The notes under the pieces: model-generated
Told to the model about the DNA's origin: nothing
The model's input: only the letters and a program-made list of their open reading frames with translations
Database searches by the model: none
Shown here: positions 18,757 through 28,174 of the stretch, one piece after another
Position numbering within the stretch: position 1 is the first letter of the stretch
Layout of the letters: each line of letters opens with the position of its first letter
Program-made: the position numbers and the translations under genes
NCBI RefSeq assembly: GCF_041080655.1
Contig: NZ_CP163525.1
Location: 8,618,001-8,682,000, forward strand
DNA: 64,000 nucleotides
Direction of reading: 5' to 3'
DNA from: Streptomyces sp. CG4
GTDB lineage: Bacteria; Actinomycetota; Actinomycetes; Streptomycetales; Streptomycetaceae

Positions 18757-18987
18757 CTGGAGGGCGTGACCCAACGTGTCCTCACCCAGACACTGCGCCG
18801 TCTCGAGCGCAACGGCATGATTCGGCGTACGGTGCTGCCGACCTCACCGGTCGGCGTCGAGTACTCGCTCACGCCCCTGGGCCAGTCCCTGCGCGAGCCG
18901 TTCGGACACCTCTACGACTGGACCGTCGAGCACAGCGAAGAGATCCAGAGCAGCCAGCGGGCGTACGACACCAGGGCGGATGCCTGA
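18757..18987 (+). pseudogene. HxlR-family regulator, C-terminal remnant
   Basis: The frame LEGVTQRVLTQTLRRLERNG and VGVEYSLTPLGQSL is the recognition-helix-to-wing half of an HxlR winged helix. The first roughly 40 residues of the family, including the Cys-containing N-terminus and first helices, are missing, and an in-frame TAG lies just upstream. A GTG at 18766 could start a 73-residue peptide, but it would lack half of the DNA-binding domain. It probably once controlled the divergent enoyl-CoA hydratase gene. Confidence 0.75.
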
Positions 18988-19109
18988 CCGGTGTTCGACG
19001 GTGGCGATGCGCAGGTCGAAGGATGGTCACCGATCAGCCTGTCGGCGGGGGTGCTCCCGCTGGTCGGCGGAGTGAACATCGCAGGGGCCCGCGATGGGAT
19101 GGAGGTGCG

Positions 19110-19745
19110 GACCAAGGCCACGAGGAGTTCGGAATGAGCAGAGTGAGGCGCGCGCCCCGCGAGATCATTACGCACGGCGAGGACGGCCTCGTGGTCCGGG
19201 ACCGCCGCCCGGTCGAGAACGACGCCGAACGCGGGCGGACGGCCGCCCTCGGCCCGAAGAGCGGGCGCGCCTCGTCGAAGGCCGCGGCCGGTCTGCGGCG
19301 GCTGACCGGGCTGTCCGGCCTGGGCGTTGCCCGGCGCAGCCGGCCGGTCACGGTCGACTGCCGGGTGGTGCCCGGAGGCTCGCTCGCCTTCGAGGTGTCC
19401 GCCGGTCAGTCGGTGCCCCGGAACTGGCAGTTGGTCCTGCACCCCCGGAGCGAGAACATCGCCGCCACTGCGGGGATTCAGTTCGAACAGCCCGACATGG
19501 GCGGCGACCGCAGCGTACGGGCCGTCCTCGACAAACGTCACTGGGACCTCGCCGAGGGCGACTGGGACGTGCTCCTCCGACGCTCGGGCGGCAGCAGGTC
19601 GCACCCGGTCCGAGCAGGGCTCGTCGAGACGGCGCGCCTCCTGGATCCCGCGGCCCTCGGGCCGGCGGACGAGGCAGGGCGCACGTGGATCCCGTACGCG
19701 ACCGACGGCGGAGGACTCGCCGTGCGCACCTGGCGCCGGCCTGCG
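19110..19745 (+). pseudogene. GT4-type glycosyltransferase remnant with C-terminal accessory domain
   Basis: The frame reads EEFGMS, then APREIITHGEDGLVV. In intact GT4 glycosyltransferases these two motifs are joined by about 20 residues (LVEAMRCGVPVVSTDC-type), which are absent, and the catalytic N-terminal domain upstream is missing. The rest (about 19190-19745) is a Streptomyces-type accessory domain with a VPGGSLAFEVS strand and a final WIPYATDGGGLAVRTWRRP. It ends abruptly at the junction with the GH95 remnant on the other strand. The GAGGAG-ATG near 19122-19136, which mimics a ribosome site and start, is really part of the EEFGM coding sequence. Confidence 0.65.
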
Positions 19746-20251
19746 CAACTCACCTCGCCGGTACGGAAGTCGGTGACCCGTGCGTAGTCGTTGACCGTGG
19801 TCATGCCGGGCGTGTCGATGTGCAGTTCGTACGCGGGGTGATAGGCCTGCGTCCAACGCAGCGACCAGCCCGCGGCGAAGTCCCGGTTGGCGCCCGCGTA
19901 GTCACCCGCGAGTGCTTTGTCGCGTGCGCCTTCCAGACGGCCGGAGATCACCGGCGGGGTCACGTCACGGGTGCCGTTCGGCAGCACCAGCCGCTGGTAG
20001 TTGAAGACCACCTTCTCCAAAGCGGGAGCGCCGTGCAGCACGGCCCCGTATTCGCCGTTGCCGGTGAGGAAGCCGTCGGTCCAGGAGGAGGCCGGGGACG
20101 TGTCGTGGATGCCGCGCTCGGGGAGGGTGATCTGCGGGGGGACGGCCGCCACCGACCTGCCCGAGAGCAGACCGCCGGGCAGGGCCGCGGCTCCCGCGTT
20201 CAGTGCGGCCGCGGTGAGGAACCGTCTGCGGTTGATGGCGCTGTCGGTCAA
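19746..20251 (-). pseudogene. GH95 alpha-L-fucosidase-like enzyme, N-terminal remnant
   Basis: The TTG at 20251 with a GGAG site starts a Tat signal (NRRRFLTAAALNAG) followed by the N-terminal beta domain of family GH95: GFLTGNGEYGAVLHGAPALEKVVFNYQRL and YHPAYELHIDTPGMTTVNDYARVTDFRTGEV. The family is normally about 750-900 residues; here similarity ends after about 168 residues at roughly 19746, and the frame runs on antisense through the glycosyltransferase remnant to 19538. The catalytic (alpha/alpha)6 barrel is lost, so the enzyme is dead. It is the second fucosidase-type gene in the neighbourhood of the intact GH29. Confidence 0.78.
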
Positions 20252-20384
20252 GGGGACTCCTGTGTCCGGTCGGCGGGGCGTGGTCGTGGGGGAGGGGAGC
20301 GGTGACCCGTCGTCGTGGTGACCCACCGCCGCCCGGCCGACTTGGAACGGAATCCGGGCGGCGGCGGGGGTCCGCGGAAAGAGA

Positions 20385-22616
20385 TCAGACGGCCGTGAAG
20401 GACCACAGCAGGTTGGTGCTGCTGCCGTACGCCCACTGCTTGGTGACGGAGCCCGAGTCGACGTTGCCACCGCCGTCGAGGACCAGGCCGGTGGTGCGGT
20501 TGGCGATCGAGTAGGCGTCGCCGCCCCGGGAAGTGATCTTCCACTGCTGGTTGGTACCGCCGTTCCAGGGAGCCTGTCGGGCCGGAGAGCCGTTGTCGGT
20601 GGCGCCCCAGCCGTCGGCGACCATGCCGTTCGTCCGGTTGACCAGCCGGTAGAAGCCGTCGCCGACCGCCTCCGCCTGCCACTGCAGGTTGGAGCTGCCG
20701 TTCCACGTCCACTGCTTGAGGTCGGACCCGGAGGCCACGCCGCCGCCGCTGTCCAGGGCGAGTCCGTCGGTGGCGTTGGTGAGCCGGAAGTACGCCGCCG
20801 GGTTGAACTGGACCCTCAGCGAGGCGATCTGGTCGTTGTTGCCGGTGACCCGCAGGTCGGGGTTCTCGGCGGTGAACGTCCAGGAGGTGCCGGTGAAGTT
20901 GTCCCCGGAGTAGCCGGTCACCTGGTAGCCGGGGGCCGGCCGGAGGGAGGAGATGCTGCCCGCGCCCAGCCCGGCCGAGGTGAGGTCGGCCGTGGTGTAG
21001 TCACCGACGGCGAGTACGGCCGAGTTGCCGCCGTAGTTGACGTCCGTGGAGGCGAGGGTGCCGGCGAGCGGCCGCAGGCCCGGGATGGTGCCGGAGAAGG
21101 CGAGCTTCAGGACGTAGGCGCCCGCGCTGTACGGGGCCGAGGACGGCAGGGTGACCGTGAGGCCGGAGGAGCTCTGGGCCGGCGTGGGCAGGTCGATGTA
21201 GGTGCCGGCGGTGGTGCCGAGGAGCTTCACCGAGGTCAGCGACGAGAGGGTGATCCGGTCCGAGCCGAGGGTCTTGATCGTCAGTGAACTGCCGGGCCAG
21301 CCCAGGACGGTGGCGTACAGGACGGTGTTCGCCTTGTTGCGGGTGAAGCGGATGTCCTGGGGCGTGCCGGCGTGTGGGGTGGTGAACGCACCGCCGCCCA
21401 TCTTCGTCGGGCCCTCGCCGTACGCCGTCCAGGCGCGCGTCGAGTACAGCGACTCGCCGAAGCGCTTCAGGTGGTCCCCGATACCGAGCAGGATGTCCTT
21501 CTGCGCCTGGGGGATGGTGCCGTCGGCCATCGGCGCGATGTTCAGCAGCATGTTGCCGTTCTTGCTGACCCGGTCGATGAACGAGTGCAGCATCTGCTGG
21601 ACGGTGTAGTAGCCGATGCCCTGGGTGTAGCACCAGCTGGAGCTGGAGATGCTGTCGTCGGTCAGCCAGTACGGGGTGGTGATGTCGGCCGGGCCGCCAC
21701 GTTCGTAGTCGAAGACCTCGCCCTTGGCGTTCATGCCGTCCTTGTAGGTGGCGACGACCTCTTTGCCCCAGCTGCCCGCCTGGTTGTAGTAGTACGACAG
21801 GAAGTTCAGGCGCTGTGTCTCGTCCACGGCGTCCATCTTGAAGTCCTGCCACAGGATGTCGGGCTGGGTACGGTCGATGACCTCCTTGAGCTTGTCGAAC
21901 CAGAGCTGGTTCTCCGCGGCCGAGCCCAGCTGCCCGTAGAGCTTCTTGAGGCTGGGGTCCGTCTGGGCGGGGACGAACTCGTAGAAGCCGTTGAAGTGGT
22001 ACGCGTGGTGCATGGCCACCAGCAGCTTGAGGCCCTTGGCGCGGATGGCCGTGGAGAAGAGCCGCAGCAGGTCGAGCCCCGGGCCCTTCTTCACCGAGTT
22101 CCACTCGTTGACCTGGCTGTCCCACATGGAGAAGCCGTCATGGTGCTCGGCGACCGGGCCGGCGAACCTGGCGCCGGCGTCGACGAACAGCTGCACCCAC
22201 TCGTCGGGGTCGAACTTCCCGCCCGCCGACTTCAGTTTCGGCGCGAACTTCACGAAGTTGCCCGCCAGGTCCTGCGCCCCGTTGATGAAGTTGTGGTACG
22301 GCCATGCCGATGGCTGGCCGTAGGTCGCGATGTGGTGCTGGTTGGCGTTGCTGCCCGCCTGGTACATGGTGCGCGGGTACCACTCGTTGTCGTAGGCGGG
22401 GACGCTGAAGACGCCCCAGTGGAAGTAGATGCCGAACTTGGCGTCCTGGAACCACTCCGGGGCCGGCGGGTGCTGGTCGACAGAGTTCCAGTCGGGCGTA
22501 TACGTGCTGGGTGCCGCCCGGGCGGTACCGGCGTCGAACACACCTCCGGCAACGGCCGCCGCGGCGACGCAGGTGGCACCGGCCAGGAAGTGGCGTCTGT
22601 TGATCGAACTCGACAT
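20385..22616 (-). CDS. Secreted GH29 alpha-L-fucosidase with crystallin-like and RICIN lectin domains
   Basis: A 743-residue Tat-exported enzyme (INRRHFLAGA). Residues about 40-420 are the GH29 barrel: KFGIYFHWGVFSVPAYDNEWY, the EHHDGFSMWDS block, and PDILWQDFKMD containing the nucleophile Asp. A C-terminal beta domain follows (about 430-540), then a segment resembling a beta/gamma-crystallin fold (YSGDNFTGTSWTF, GNNDQIASLRV) and a RICIN/CBM13-like lectin with three QW-type repeats (LQWQAEAVG, NQQWKITS, NLLWSF). It would release terminal L-fucose from plant or host glycans. It is divergent from the fucose operon and shares its promoter region with ACAT-N3-ATGT palindromes. Confidence 0.9.
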   Translation of the reverse strand: MSSSINRRHFLAGATCVAAAAVAGGVFDAGTARAAPSTYTPDWNSVDQHPPAPEWFQDAKFGIYFHWGVFSVPAYDNEWYPRTMYQAGSNANQHHIATYGQPSAWPYHNFINGAQDLAGNFVKFAPKLKSAGGKFDPDEWVQLFVDAGARFAGPVAEHHDGFSMWDSQVNEWNSVKKGPGLDLLRLFSTAIRAKGLKLLVAMHHAYHFNGFYEFVPAQTDPSLKKLYGQLGSAAENQLWFDKLKEVIDRTQPDILWQDFKMDAVDETQRLNFLSYYYNQAGSWGKEVVATYKDGMNAKGEVFDYERGGPADITTPYWLTDDSISSSSWCYTQGIGYYTVQQMLHSFIDRVSKNGNMLLNIAPMADGTIPQAQKDILLGIGDHLKRFGESLYSTRAWTAYGEGPTKMGGGAFTTPHAGTPQDIRFTRNKANTVLYATVLGWPGSSLTIKTLGSDRITLSSLTSVKLLGTTAGTYIDLPTPAQSSSGLTVTLPSSAPYSAGAYVLKLAFSGTIPGLRPLAGTLASTDVNYGGNSAVLAVGDYTTADLTSAGLGAGSISSLRPAPGYQVTGYSGDNFTGTSWTFTAENPDLRVTGNNDQIASLRVQFNPAAYFRLTNATDGLALDSGGGVASGSDLKQWTWNGSSNLQWQAEAVGDGFYRLVNRTNGMVADGWGATDNGSPARQAPWNGGTNQQWKITSRGGDAYSIANRTTGLVLDGGGNVDSGSVTKQWAYGSSTNLLWSFTAV

Positions 22617-22785
22617 GGAGACATCCCTGGTGCAGAAGGGGGAGGGGAATACAGGGCGCCGCTTGTTACGCATGAAGGTCCGCCATGTCTCCCTGGGATG
22701 TCAACCGGTGTGCAGGGATGAAAAGCGCTGAGCGACCCGGGAGTTGGCTCTATTTGAGGCCGATCTGTTGCGATATGCGACTGGC

Positions 22786-22802
22786 CAGACATGGAATGTC
22801 TG
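22786..22802. promoter_or_regulatory. Perfect 17-bp palindrome, ACAT-N3-ATGT class
   Basis: CAGACATGGAATGTCTG has 7-bp arms around a 3-base centre. The ACAT-N3-ATGT core recurs upstream of the GH43 gene at 38130 and 38238, so it is a candidate operator of a shared sugar regulon. Confidence 0.65.
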
Positions 22803-22960
22803 TCAGGGCTTCATGGCCGATTTGGATCAACCAAACCCGAGAATTGATGGGATGGATCTTGCCTTCTTGGTGCCGTCCGGAATCCCGCATGGGTCATGAA
22901 CTGGCACTTTGATGCCCATTCGGCTGTGGGGTAGACAGGGTACCGAGGGCGCGCCTATAA

Positions 22961-22971
22961 ACATCCCATCT
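22961..22971. promoter_or_regulatory. Imperfect ACAT-N3-ATGT site near the fucose operon start
   Basis: ACATCCCATCT matches the core with one mismatch in the right arm. It is 75 bases upstream of the first gene of the fucose operon. Confidence 0.4.
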
Positions 22972-23045
22972 CTTCCGCACGGCGATACGCAGATGTCGTC
23001 GAGGCGAAACATCTCCCGCTACGGGACCGGCGCGAGGAAGCACCG

Positions 23046-24104
23046 ATGAGAGTCAGAACCGCCCTCTGTTCAGCCGTCTCCGTCCTGTCCGCCCTGACGT
23101 TGCTCAGCGCCTGCAGCAGCGGCTCCGGCACCGGGTCCGGCGGCGCGCCGCTCGTCGGCGTCGACTACCCGCGTTCCGACACCGACTTCTGGAACTCCTA
23201 CATCAAGTACACGCCCCAGTACGGCAAGCAGCTGGGCCTGGACCTGAAGACGACCAACTCGCAGAACGACGTCGCCAAACTCACCGCCAACGCACAGACG
23301 TTCATCAGTCAGGGCGTCAAGGGTCTCGCGATGGCCCCGCAGGACACCGCCGCCATCGCTCCGACCCTCGCGCAGCTGGAGGCGAAGAAGATCCCCGTCG
23401 TCACCGTCGACACCCGCCCCGACACCGGCAAGGTCTACATGGTCGTACGCGCCGACAACCGCGCCTATGGCGAGAAGGCCTGCCAATACCTCGGCACAAA
23501 GCTCGGTGGCAAGGGCAAGGTCGTCATGCTCCAGGGCGACCTCTCCTCCATCAACGGCCGCGACCGCACCGAGGCGTTCAACGACTGCATGAAGAAGAAC
23601 TACCCGGACATCAAGGTGTTCGGCGAGGCCACCAACTGGGACGGCGCGGTCGCCGCCCAGAAACTGCAGACCGACCTGACGGCCGACCCGGACATCAAGG
23701 GCGTCTACATGGAGGCCAGCTTCGCGCTGTCCGGCACGCTCCAAGTCCTCAAGCAGAAGGGCCTGTTGGTGGGTCCGAAGGACAGGAAGCACGTGTTCGT
23801 CGTGTCCAACGACGGCATCCCCGAGGAACTCAAGTCCATCGCCGAGGGCAAGATCGACGCCACGGTCTCGCAGCCGGCCGACCTCTACGCCAAGTACGCC
23901 CTGTACTACGTCAAGGCCGCGATCGACGGGAAGACGTTCAAGCCCGGCAAGACCGACCACGACAGCACCATCATCCAGGTCCGCGACGGCGTGCTGGAGG
24001 ACCAGCTCTCCGCCCCGCTCGTCACCGCCGACGGCGCCAGCTACGGCGGCGTCCCCAGCGTCAAGAGCGACGACAAGGCGCTGTGGGGCAACAACCTCGG
24101 CTGA
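23046..24104 (+). CDS. Monosaccharide ABC importer, binding lipoprotein (RbsB-like)
   Basis: A 352-residue type I periplasmic-binding-protein-fold lipoprotein with lipobox LLSAC (Cys23). Typical RbsB-type features are the DTRPDT strand, MLQGDLSSINGRDRTEAF and the QPADLYAKYALYYV hinge region. It is the first gene of a twelve-gene operon extending to 34563. The context (mutarotase, fuconate dehydratase, lactonase, divergent fucosidase) points to L-fucose as the ligand; that assignment is inferred from context. Confidence 0.9.
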   Translation: MRVRTALCSAVSVLSALTLLSACSSGSGTGSGGAPLVGVDYPRSDTDFWNSYIKYTPQYGKQLGLDLKTTNSQNDVAKLTANAQTFISQGVKGLAMAPQDTAAIAPTLAQLEAKKIPVVTVDTRPDTGKVYMVVRADNRAYGEKACQYLGTKLGGKGKVVMLQGDLSSINGRDRTEAFNDCMKKNYPDIKVFGEATNWDGAVAAQKLQTDLTADPDIKGVYMEASFALSGTLQVLKQKGLLVGPKDRKHVFVVSNDGIPEELKSIAEGKIDATVSQPADLYAKYALYYVKAAIDGKTFKPGKTDHDSTIIQVRDGVLEDQLSAPLVTADGASYGGVPSVKSDDKALWGNNLG

Positions 24105-24147
24105 TTCGTCTTCCGTAACAACGGCCCACGAGAACAAGGCGGTTGAG

Positions 24148-25710
24148 ATGAGCGACAGAGAGCGAGCAGTCGCCCCCGCGCCCGCCCCGGCGGACGGCGG
24201 GCGGCCCCCCTCGGACCCGCCCGTGGTCGAGGCGGCGGGCATAGTCAAACGATTCGGTCCGACGGTGGCCCTGAACGGCGCCCGGATCACCATCCGGCCC
24301 GGCGAGACCCACGCGCTGGTCGGCCGCAATGGAGCCGGGAAGTCGACCCTGGTGTCGGTCCTCACCGGCCTTCAGGCCCCCGACGAGGGTACGGTGACCT
24401 TCGGCGGCGAGCCGGCTCCCCGGCCCAGCGACCGTGACGCCTGGCGGCAACGCGTGGCCTGCGTCTACCAGAAGTCGACGATCATCCCCACACTGACCGT
24501 CGCCGAGAACCTCTTCCTGAACCGGCACGACCACGGACAGAGCCGGCTCATCAGCTGGCAGGCCACCCGTCGCCGCGCACAGGACCTGCTGTCGACCTGG
24601 TCGGTGGACGTCGACCCGCGGACCCCGGCCAGTGATCTGGGCGTCGAGCAGCGGCAGTTCGTCGAGATCGCTCGCGCGCTGTCTTTCGGGGCCCGGTTCA
24701 TCATCCTCGACGAGCCGACCGCCCAACTCGACGGGGCGGCCATCAACCGCCTCTTCGACCGCATCCGCGACCTGCAACGCCAGGGCGTGACCTTTCTGTT
24801 CATCAGCCACCACCTCCAGGAGATCTACGAGATCTGCGACATGGTGACGGTGTTCCGCGACGCCCGGCACATCGTGACCGCACCGGTCGCGGACCTTCCC
24901 CGCGCCGACCTCGTCGCCGCCATGACCGGCGAGGCGGCGACCGACCGGCGCGAGGAACGCACGAGAGTCCTCGCCCCCGGTGCCACGGCCGCACTGAGCG
25001 TTCGCGCTCTGCGGGGCGACGGATACGACGACGTCGGCTTCGAGATCGCGGCCGGCGAGATCGTCGGCCTCGCGGGGGCTGCCGGCAGCGGTCGTACCGA
25101 GGTCGCCGAGACCGTCGTAGGACTTCGGGCGGCAGCGGCGGGCGAGGTGGAGATCGCCGGGAGGCGGCCCCGGCCGGGCAGCGTGCCCGCCGCGCTCGCC
25201 GCCGGTGCCGGGTTCGTCCCCCAGGACCGGCACCACCAGGGCTTCGTTCCCGACATGTCGATCGCGGACAACGCCACCCTGTCCGTTCCCCGCAGGATCG
25301 GCCAGGGCGGGTTCCTCAGCCGCAGCCGCCGGGACCGGCTCGCCGAGGGCATGATCGAGAACCTCGCGATCAAGACTCCCGGTCCCGAACTGCCGGTCTC
25401 GGCACTGTCCGGAGGCAACCAGCAGAAGGTCGTCATGGCCCGCGCCCTCGCCGACGCCCCCCGGCTGCTGGTCCTGATCAACCCGACCGCGGGCGTGGAC
25501 GTGCGCTCCAAGGAGTTCCTCCTCGGCAAGGTCGAGGAGACCGCGGCCACCGGCACCGGAGTGCTCATCGCCTCCGACGAACTCGACGACCTGCGCATGT
25601 GCGACCGGGTCCTGGTGATGTTCCAGGGCCGTGTGACTTCGGAGATCGCCCGCGGCTGGCACGACCACGACCTCGTGGCCGCGATGGAAGGAGTGGACCT
25701 CAATGCCTGA
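24148..25710 (+). CDS. Monosaccharide ABC importer ATPase (RbsA/MglA-like)
   Basis: A 520-residue protein with two tandem ATP-binding domains, the CUT2 layout. The first has Walker A GRNGAGKST (about residues 59-67) and Walker B FIILDEPTAQLD. The second is degenerate as usual: Walker A reads GAAGSGRT, and the Walker B region LLVLINPTAGVDV has Asn where the catalytic Glu is expected. The signature GGNQQKVVMARAL is intact. Only the first site is therefore likely to hydrolyse ATP. It follows the binding protein by 43 bases and overlaps the permease start by 8. Confidence 0.93.
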   Translation: MSDRERAVAPAPAPADGGRPPSDPPVVEAAGIVKRFGPTVALNGARITIRPGETHALVGRNGAGKSTLVSVLTGLQAPDEGTVTFGGEPAPRPSDRDAWRQRVACVYQKSTIIPTLTVAENLFLNRHDHGQSRLISWQATRRRAQDLLSTWSVDVDPRTPASDLGVEQRQFVEIARALSFGARFIILDEPTAQLDGAAINRLFDRIRDLQRQGVTFLFISHHLQEIYEICDMVTVFRDARHIVTAPVADLPRADLVAAMTGEAATDRREERTRVLAPGATAALSVRALRGDGYDDVGFEIAAGEIVGLAGAAGSGRTEVAETVVGLRAAAAGEVEIAGRRPRPGSVPAALAAGAGFVPQDRHHQGFVPDMSIADNATLSVPRRIGQGGFLSRSRRDRLAEGMIENLAIKTPGPELPVSALSGGNQQKVVMARALADAPRLLVLINPTAGVDVRSKEFLLGKVEETAATGTGVLIASDELDDLRMCDRVLVMFQGRVTSEIARGWHDHDLVAAMEGVDLNA

Positions 25711-26743
25711 AACCGTCCTCGCAGACGCAGCCGCCAAGGCCGTGGAACCCAAGCCCAGGCGGACCGTGCTGCTCGGCGGCCGGATTCCCCTGGCCCGGCT
25801 GCGCGACCTCGCGCTCGTCCCGGCCATCGTGGTCATCGCGATCGTCGGCCAGATCGTCAACCCGGTCTTCCTGCAGGCCGACAACCTCCTCAACGTCCTG
25901 CAGACCATGTCCGAGATGGCCCTGCTGGTCCTCGCCCAGACGATGATCCTGATCGTCAAGAAGATGGACCTGTCGCTCGAGTCCACCATGGGCCTCGCGC
26001 CCGGCGTCGCGGCCTGGCTGGTCGTGCCGGCCGGCGCGGGCCACGGACTCGGACTGCTCCCCGGCGCGTGGTCCATTCCCGTCACCCTGGCCGTGGGCGC
26101 GCTCGTCGGCGTGATCAACGCCCTGCTGATCATCCGCTTCGGCCTCAACGGCTTCATCGTCACCCTCGGCATGCTGATCGTCCTGCGCGGCGTCCTCACC
26201 GGCATCTCCGGCGGCCAGACCTTCTTCCAGCTGCCGCAGTCGATGCTCTACCTGGGCACCGCCGAATGGTTCGGGATGCCCGCGTCCATCTGGGTCTGCC
26301 TGGTGCTGTTCGCCGTCGCCATCGTGGTGCTCGGCTGGACCAGCTTCGGCCGCTCGCTGTATGCCATCGGCGGCAACGTCGACGCGGCGAAGGCAGCCGG
26401 CATCCGCACCGACCGGGTGCTGTGGATCGTCATCGTCACCGGCAGCGTCCTCGCCGCCCTCGCCGGACTGATGCTCTCCGGACGCCTCGCCTCGGTTGCC
26501 TCGGCGCAGGGCAACGGCTACATCTTCACCGTCTTCGCCGCCGCCGTCATCGGCGGGATCAGCCTGAACGGCGGCAAGGGCACCATGTTCGGGGCGTTCA
26601 GCGGAATCCTGCTGCTCTTCATGATCCAGAACGTGCTCACGCTGGCCGGTGTCCCCGCCCAGTGGATCGGCGCCCTCAACGGCCTGATCATCCTGGTCGC
26701 CCTGACCATCTCGCGCATCACCGGCGGCAAGGTCCAGGAGTGA
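25703..26743 (+). CDS. Monosaccharide ABC importer permease (RbsC-like)
   Basis: A 346-residue permease of the CUT2 family with about 8-10 membrane spans. Conserved blocks include the GLNGFIVTLGMLIVLRGVLTGISGG loop, the GGNVDAAKAAGIRTDRV coupling segment that contacts the ATPase, and AAVIGGISLNGGKGTMFG. The start overlaps the ATPase gene, implying coupled translation. With the two preceding proteins it forms a complete importer. Confidence 0.92.
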   Translation: MPETVLADAAAKAVEPKPRRTVLLGGRIPLARLRDLALVPAIVVIAIVGQIVNPVFLQADNLLNVLQTMSEMALLVLAQTMILIVKKMDLSLESTMGLAPGVAAWLVVPAGAGHGLGLLPGAWSIPVTLAVGALVGVINALLIIRFGLNGFIVTLGMLIVLRGVLTGISGGQTFFQLPQSMLYLGTAEWFGMPASIWVCLVLFAVAIVVLGWTSFGRSLYAIGGNVDAAKAAGIRTDRVLWIVIVTGSVLAALAGLMLSGRLASVASAQGNGYIFTVFAAAVIGGISLNGGKGTMFGAFSGILLLFMIQNVLTLAGVPAQWIGALNGLIILVALTISRITGGKVQE

Positions 26744-26839
26744 ACCCGGCGGCCGTCCGGGCCGCCCGGCACCCTCCGCCGCACCCCCCTCTCGCCGCAA
26801 GGGGCCGTATCGCCCCCGCACCTCACAGGAGTTGCCGCC

Positions 26840-28174
26840 ATGTCATCCGCCCTGTCCGCTTCTGCGGCCTCTGCCCGTATCACCGCCCTGGACGTGCTGG
26901 ACGTGCGGTTCCCGACGTCCGAGCACCTGGACGGGTCGGACGCGATGAACCCCGAACCCGACTACTCCGCCGCCTACGTCGTGCTGCGCACCGATGCCGG
27001 CGACGGCCTGGAGGGCCACGCCCTGGCCTTCACCACCGGCCGCGGCAACGACGTCCAGGCCGCCGCCATCGCCGCCCTCGCCCCGTACGTGGTGGGCCTG
27101 TCGGTCGACGACGTCTGTGCCGACCTCGGCGCGTTCTCCCGCTCCCTCGTTCACGACCCGCAACTGCGCTGGCTGGGCCCGGAGAAGGGCGCCATCCACA
27201 TGGCCACCGGCGCGGTCGTCAACGCCGCCTGGGACCTGGCCGCCAAGCGGGCCGGCAAGCCCGTGTGGCGCTTCCTCGGCGAGATGTCACCCGAGGACCT
27301 GGTCGCACAGGTCGACTTCCGCTGGCTGTCCGACGCCCTCACCCCCGATGAGGCATTGGAGATCCTGCGCCGCGCCGAGCCCGGCCGCGAACAGCGCATC
27401 GGCCGCCTGCTCGACCAGGGCTACCCCGCCTACACCACCACCCCCGGCTGGCTCGGCTACTCCGACGAGAAGCTGGCCCGCCTGGCCCGCGAGGCCGTCG
27501 CCGACGGCTTCACCCAGATCAAGCTGAAGGTCGGCGCGGACCTGGAGGACGACATCCGGCGCATGCGCACCGCGCGCGAGACGGTCGGCGACTCCATCCG
27601 CATCGCCGTAGACGCCAACCAGAGATGGGACGTCCAGGCCGCGATCGACTGGATGAGCGCACTGGCCCCCTACCAGCCGTACTGGATCGAGGAGCCCACC
27701 TCCCCCGACGACATCCTCGGCCACGCCGCCGTGCGCCAGGCCGTCGGCCCCATCAAGGTCGCCACCGGCGAGCACATCGCCAACCGGGTCGTCTTCAAGC
27801 AGCTCCTCCAGGCCGGCGCAGTGGACATCGTGCAGATCGACTCCGCACGGGTCGGCGGCGTGGGCGAGAACATCGCGATCCTGCTGCTCGCCGCGAAGTT
27901 CGGCGTGCCCGTCTGCCCGCACGCGGGTGGCGTGGGCCTGTGCGAGATGGTGCAGCACCTGTCGATGTTCGACTACGTCGCGGTCTCCGGCACGACCGAG
28001 GACCGCGTCATCGAGTACGTCGACCACCTGCACGAGCACTTCGTCGACCCGGTGCGCATCGTCGACGGCCACTACCTGGCGCCCACACTGGCGGGGCTGA
28101 GCGCGCAGATGCACCCCGAGTCCCTCAAGGAGTACGCCTACCCCGACGGCCCCGTCTGGACCGCTCGTGTCTGA
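26840..28174 (+). CDS. L-fuconate dehydratase (enolase superfamily)
   Basis: A 444-residue enolase-superfamily protein that matches the fuconate dehydratase family closely. Active-site residues are in place: the KLKVG lysines Lys228 and Lys230, metal ligands Asp258 (VDANQRWD), Glu284 (WIEEP) and the Glu in GEH (about 311), and the catalytic His in CPHAGGVGL (about 361). The DFRWLSDALT and AYTTTPGWLGY blocks are typical of this subfamily. It dehydrates L-fuconate to 2-keto-3-deoxy-L-fuconate. A 96-base gap with a CAGGAG ribosome site separates it from the permease; the next gene overlaps it by 8 bases. Confidence 0.92.
   Translation: MSSALSASAASARITALDVLDVRFPTSEHLDGSDAMNPEPDYSAAYVVLRTDAGDGLEGHALAFTTGRGNDVQAAAIAALAPYVVGLSVDDVCADLGAFSRSLVHDPQLRWLGPEKGAIHMATGAVVNAAWDLAAKRAGKPVWRFLGEMSPEDLVAQVDFRWLSDALTPDEALEILRRAEPGREQRIGRLLDQGYPAYTTTPGWLGYSDEKLARLAREAVADGFTQIKLKVGADLEDDIRRMRTARETVGDSIRIAVDANQRWDVQAAIDWMSALAPYQPYWIEEPTSPDDILGHAAVRQAVGPIKVATGEHIANRVVFKQLLQAGAVDIVQIDSARVGGVGENIAILLLAAKFGVPVCPHAGGVGLCEMVQHLSMFDYVAVSGTTEDRVIEYVDHLHEHFVDPVRIVDGHYLAPTLAGLSAQMHPESLKEYAYPDGPVWTARV

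Larger units (their letters stand above)
22617..23045. promoter_or_regulatory. 429-bp divergent promoter region of the fucose locus
   Basis: No gene is seen between GH29 (minus) and the fucose operon (plus). GC content falls relative to the flanking genes. It holds the palindromes at 22786-22802 and 22961-22971. Both transcription units must start here, so the region is the control centre of fucose use. Confidence 0.6.

Noticed and set aside
19122..19136. GAGGAG followed by ATG as ribosome site and start of a new gene
   Set aside because: The bases code EEFGM, a conserved GT4 glycosyltransferase motif in the same frame, so the resemblance to a start is coincidental.
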